Notes under the pieces: model-generated
The model's input: the letters and a program-made list of their open reading frames with translations, nothing else
Told to the model about the DNA's origin: nothing
Database searches by the model: none
Part shown: piece by piece, positions 61,536 through 64,000 of the stretch
Layout: each line of letters opens with the position of its first letter
Position numbering within the stretch: position 1 is the stretch's first letter
Position numbers and translations under genes: made by a program
Assembly: GCF_000807925.1 (NCBI RefSeq)
Contig: NZ_JRVC01000003.1
Span: 186,001 to 250,000 of the forward strand
Direction: 5' to 3'
Source: Novosphingobium subterraneum
Lineage (GTDB): Bacteria; Pseudomonadota; Alphaproteobacteria; Sphingomonadales; Sphingomonadaceae
DNA: 64,000 nucleotides

Positions 61536-62183
61536 ATGTTCGGCTGGTTCCAGCGTCTCCTGCCCAAGTCGGGCGATTTCTTCGGCATGTTCGAACGCCA
61601 TGCGGCCGCCTGTGTCGATGCGGCTGATGCGCTCGCCAGGTTGACGCGCGCCCAAGGCGATGCGGCGCAGTGGGTCGGCCGGATCCGCGATCGCGAACAC
61701 GCTGCCGACGACGTCATCCGCGAAGTGCTGTTCACTGTGCGCCGCACCTTCCTGACGCCGTTTGATCGCGGGGCAATCACTTCGCTGATCGGCGCCATGG
61801 ATGACACCATCGACGAGATGCAGGCCGCAGCTTCCGCCATCGAGCTTTATGAAGTCGTCGGCTTCGAGGCCGAGATGCAGGCCATGGCCGACAAGATCGT
61901 GGAAGCCGTCGGCCTCATTGCCGAAGCCATGCCGCTGCTCCGCGATATCGAGCGCAACGGCGGGCGTCTTCACGCGTTGACCGAACGCATCGTCAAGCTT
62001 GAGGGCGAGGTCGACCTGATTCACCAGGCGGGCCTCAAGGCCAACTTCGAACGCCATCGCGCCGATGGCGATCACATCGCGTTCATCGTCTCGCGCGAGA
62101 TATTCAAGCACCTCGAAAAGATCGCCGACGCCTTCGAGGACGTCGCGAACGAGATCGACGCGCTGGTCATCGACCACGCCTGA
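61536..62183 (+). CDS. DUF47 PhoU-like phosphate-transport accessory protein
   Basis: Helical cytoplasmic protein of 215 residues, DUF47 family, related to PhoU. Typical motifs are MFGWFQRLLPKSGDFFGMFE at the start, FLTPFDRGAITSLIGAMDD with conserved Asp, and the late FKHLEKIADAFEDVANEI. It is next to a PiT gene (24 bases) as is usual for this family, and is thought to modulate that transporter. Confidence 0.93.
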   Translation: MFGWFQRLLPKSGDFFGMFERHAAACVDAADALARLTRAQGDAAQWVGRIRDREHAADDVIREVLFTVRRTFLTPFDRGAITSLIGAMDDTIDEMQAAASAIELYEVVGFEAEMQAMADKIVEAVGLIAEAMPLLRDIERNGGRLHALTERIVKLEGEVDLIHQAGLKANFERHRADGDHIAFIVSREIFKHLEKIADAFEDVANEIDALVIDHA

Positions 62184-62207
62184 CGGCGCGGGACAGGAGC
62201 TGATCCG

Positions 62208-63206
62208 ATGCACGAGCTCGCCTTTCCGCTGCTGGTCGGCCTGATTGCGCTGGCGCTGGCCTTCGACTTTCTCAACGGCCTGCACGATGCGGCCAATTCC
62301 ATCGCCACCGTCGTATCGACGCGCCTGCTCTCGCCCGTGGCGGCGGTGATCTTTGCTGCCGCCGGGAACTTCGGTGCTTACTGGCTGGTCGGTCTCCATG
62401 TTGCCGATACCATCGGCAAGGGCATCATCGACAAGGATATCGTAACCCCTGCCGTCGTGTTCGGCGCACTGGTCGGGGCGATGTTCTGGAACATCGTCAC
62501 CTGGATCAAGGGCATTCCCTCCTCGTCCAGCCATGCCCTGATCGGCGGGCTGCTGGGCGCGGGCGTGATCCACGGCGGGTTTGATGCGATCGAATCCAAG
62601 AAGACGATCGAGACGTTCGTCGCCATCTTCATGTCGCCGATGATAGGCATGGCGCTGGCCATGTTCTTCGTGCTCATCACCAGCTGGCTGTTCAAGGGTT
62701 TCCAGCCGCGCCGCGCCGAAGGCGTGTTCAAGGGCCTGCACCTGCTGTCCTCGGCGGCCTATTCGATCAGCCATGGCGGCAACGATGCGCAGAAGACCAT
62801 GGGCATCATTACCGTGCTGCTCTACTCGACCGGCTACCTGAAGGGTGAATTCCACATTCCCGAATGGGTCGTGCTGTCGTGCTACGCTGCCATCTCGCTC
62901 GGCACGATGTCGGGCGGCTGGAAGATCATCAAGACGATGGGCACCAAGATCACCCGTCTCAATCATCACACCGGTTTCTGCGCCTCTTCGGCAGGGTCGA
63001 TCGTCGTGTTCGGGGCGAGCGCGCTCGGCATTCCGGTCTCGACGACCCATGCGATCACCGGCAGTGTCATCGGCACCGGCGCTGCCCGCCGTGCCAGCGC
63101 AGTGCGCTGGGGCGTCGCGCAGCGCGTGGTCATGGCCTGGTTCATCACGATCCCGGCCAGCGCCACCGTCAGCGCCGCCTTCTACCTGCTCACGCGCCTG
63201 TTCTGA
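62208..63206 (+). CDS. pit: PiT-family inorganic phosphate transporter
   Basis: Low-affinity phosphate:cation symporter of 332 residues with about 10 membrane segments. The PiT signatures are FDFLNGLHDAANSIATVVST near the N-terminus and SISHGGNDAQKTMGIIT after the central loop; KGIPSSSSHALIGGLLGAG is the conserved hairpin. Works with the preceding DUF47 protein. The symbol is used in a general sense. Confidence 0.93.
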   Translation: MHELAFPLLVGLIALALAFDFLNGLHDAANSIATVVSTRLLSPVAAVIFAAAGNFGAYWLVGLHVADTIGKGIIDKDIVTPAVVFGALVGAMFWNIVTWIKGIPSSSSHALIGGLLGAGVIHGGFDAIESKKTIETFVAIFMSPMIGMALAMFFVLITSWLFKGFQPRRAEGVFKGLHLLSSAAYSISHGGNDAQKTMGIITVLLYSTGYLKGEFHIPEWVVLSCYAAISLGTMSGGWKIIKTMGTKITRLNHHTGFCASSAGSIVVFGASALGIPVSTTHAITGSVIGTGAARRASAVRWGVAQRVVMAWFITIPASATVSAAFYLLTRLF

Positions 63207-63219
63207 TCTGCTCGGGGCG

Positions 63220-63978
63220 CTATCGCCCCACCGTCATCGCTGTCGCGGGCGGCGGAGGCTTGCGGAACAGGGGCACGCGCTTGAGCCACAGCTTGAGCGC
63301 CTCCCAATGAATACCTGAAGTGACCTTGAGAGTTGCCAGAGGGTAGCCCAGCGCTGCTCTCAGGAGTGCCGCATCGGTCAGTTCTGCACGTCGCGCAGAG
63401 TGGACTGCCGCCAGGATCGGGCCTTTGCTGTCGGCCACGGTGATACCGATCGTCAGACGATCGCCCGGCGGAGCGACGCGGAAGGCATATTCCAGATCCA
63501 TCGGCAGGAAGGGGGAGACGTGGAAGCGCTTGGCCGCGCTCTGGTGCAGGATCGTTGCCCCGGGCCGCACTGCGATCACATAATTGTGCCGTTCGCCGAA
63601 GGTGTTCGAAACTTCGTAGATCACTGCCCGCAACGCCCCGTCGGCACCATGGCAGAACCAGGTGCTCAACGGATTGAACGCATATCCCAGAATGCGCGGC
63701 ATCGTCAGCAGCACGATGCGGCCGCCGTCCGGTTCGATTCCGGCCTCGCGCAGCAAACGATCCGCATGCGGACGCAGCGCCCTGCCGTCGCCGATATCGC
63801 GGTCGTGGAAGGAAAACAGGTTGAACGTCCCGCGCGAAAACAGTCTGAGCCGCACGGCGAGGTCGTCGATCCGGTCGATGTCGAGCGCCATGTGCAGCAC
63901 GCGATAGCGCAGTACGTGGATGCAGGGCCGCAACCGCCGGTGCAGCACATGCCCAAGGTACAGTGCGCCGTCGTCCAT
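63220..63978 (-). CDS. DUF1365 protein
   Basis: Protein of 252 residues in the DUF1365 family: HVLHRRLRPCIHVLRYRVLH at the start, ILGYAFNPLSTWFCHGADGA in the middle, and SPFLPMDLEYAF before a C-terminal half ending KRVPLFRKPPPP. Members are usually encoded between an FAD-dependent oxidoreductase and a cyclopropane fatty acid synthase-like methyltransferase and may act on membrane lipids. ATG at 63978 appears to overlap an upstream stop codon (TGATG), so an operon partner should lie just beyond the right edge. Confidence 0.87.
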   Translation of the reverse strand: MDDGALYLGHVLHRRLRPCIHVLRYRVLHMALDIDRIDDLAVRLRLFSRGTFNLFSFHDRDIGDGRALRPHADRLLREAGIEPDGGRIVLLTMPRILGYAFNPLSTWFCHGADGALRAVIYEVSNTFGERHNYVIAVRPGATILHQSAAKRFHVSPFLPMDLEYAFRVAPPGDRLTIGITVADSKGPILAAVHSARRAELTDAALLRAALGYPLATLKVTSGIHWEALKLWLKRVPLFRKPPPPATAMTVGR

Positions 63979-64000
63979 CACGCCATTTCCGGCACGCGCG

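Noticed and set aside
1..64000. CRISPR arrays, rRNA genes, prophage or integrase genes
   Set aside because: No regularly spaced direct repeats, no rRNA sequence and no phage or recombinase motifs were seen on either strand.

Overview
The window looks like chromosomal DNA of a GC-rich alphaproteobacterium of the Sphingomonadales, most likely Novosphingobium or a close relative. The evidence is codon use, the TorF-type porin, DUF1134 and NDUFA12 proteins, the propionyl-CoA operon layout, and a lignin-dimer cluster whose LigW and lignostilbene dioxygenase keep the residue numbering known from Novosphingobium aromaticivorans enzymes. There is no rRNA, CRISPR array, prophage or intact insertion sequence. 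Apart from one palindromic element at 23049-23312, the region looks like stable chromosome.

Layout. 1-5349: end of an OmpR-type two-component pair, a carbonic anhydrase/SulP transporter pair and a TorF-like porin. 5570-10929: a serine hydrolase and TonB-dependent receptor facing a LuxR-type regulator and a zeta-class GST. 11071-13468: tRNA-Ser(GCT), a DUF1134 envelope protein and an aromatic aminotransferase. 13532-27225: an aromatic-dimer catabolic island with two SDRs, three MFS transporters, an NTF2-fold candidate gamma-formaldehyde lyase (PcfL/LdpA type), an aldehyde dehydrogenase (FerD type), a DUF2490 outer-membrane protein, 5-carboxyvanillate decarboxylase LigW, a DUF3237 protein, a lignostilbene dioxygenase (LsdD/NOV1 type) and a MarR regulator. 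27265-28986: a dipeptidase and a VOC protein. 29022-39914: an ScfR/PccR-type regulator divergent from a propionyl-CoA to succinyl-CoA operon (pccB, thiolase, epimerase, mutase, metY, DUF1311, pccA). 40063-50076: mixed metabolic and housekeeping genes (FAD-linked dehydrogenase, cytochrome c, alkylsulfatase, acyl-AMP ligase, recX, DUF192, NDUFA12, DUF2155, aat). 50146-53470: tRNA-Trp, secE, nusG, rplK, rplA. 53753-56719: a three-gene phosphorelay. 56793-63978: a UbiC/UTRA-like lipoprotein, cyclophilin, CinA-type protein, Baeyer-Villiger-type monooxygenase, CorA, the DUF47/PiT phosphate pair and a DUF1365 protein.

The most coherent system is the catabolic island. A 19-bp inverted repeat, TTGTWWGY-N3-RCWWACAA, occurs three times: between the SDR pair and MFS 1 (15455-15473), 18 bp before the pcfL-like gene (16957-16975), and between lsdD and the divergent marR (25302-25320), where it covers a good -10 box. 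This defines a local MarR regulon. Its enzymes match the known route for beta-5 (phenylcoumaran) lignin dimers: side-chain oxidation, removal of formaldehyde to a stilbene, oxidative stilbene cleavage, oxidation of the 5-formyl group, and decarboxylation by LigW. The DUF2490 barrel, the DUF3237 protein and the three MFS transporters are the undescribed parts of this unit.

The second coherent unit is propionyl-CoA assimilation, with TTTGCAAA-type boxes between the regulator gene and pccB that fit a RamB/ScfR operator. Coordinates and starts were read by eye from the sequence. Functional names rest on recognised family motifs, not on database searches.
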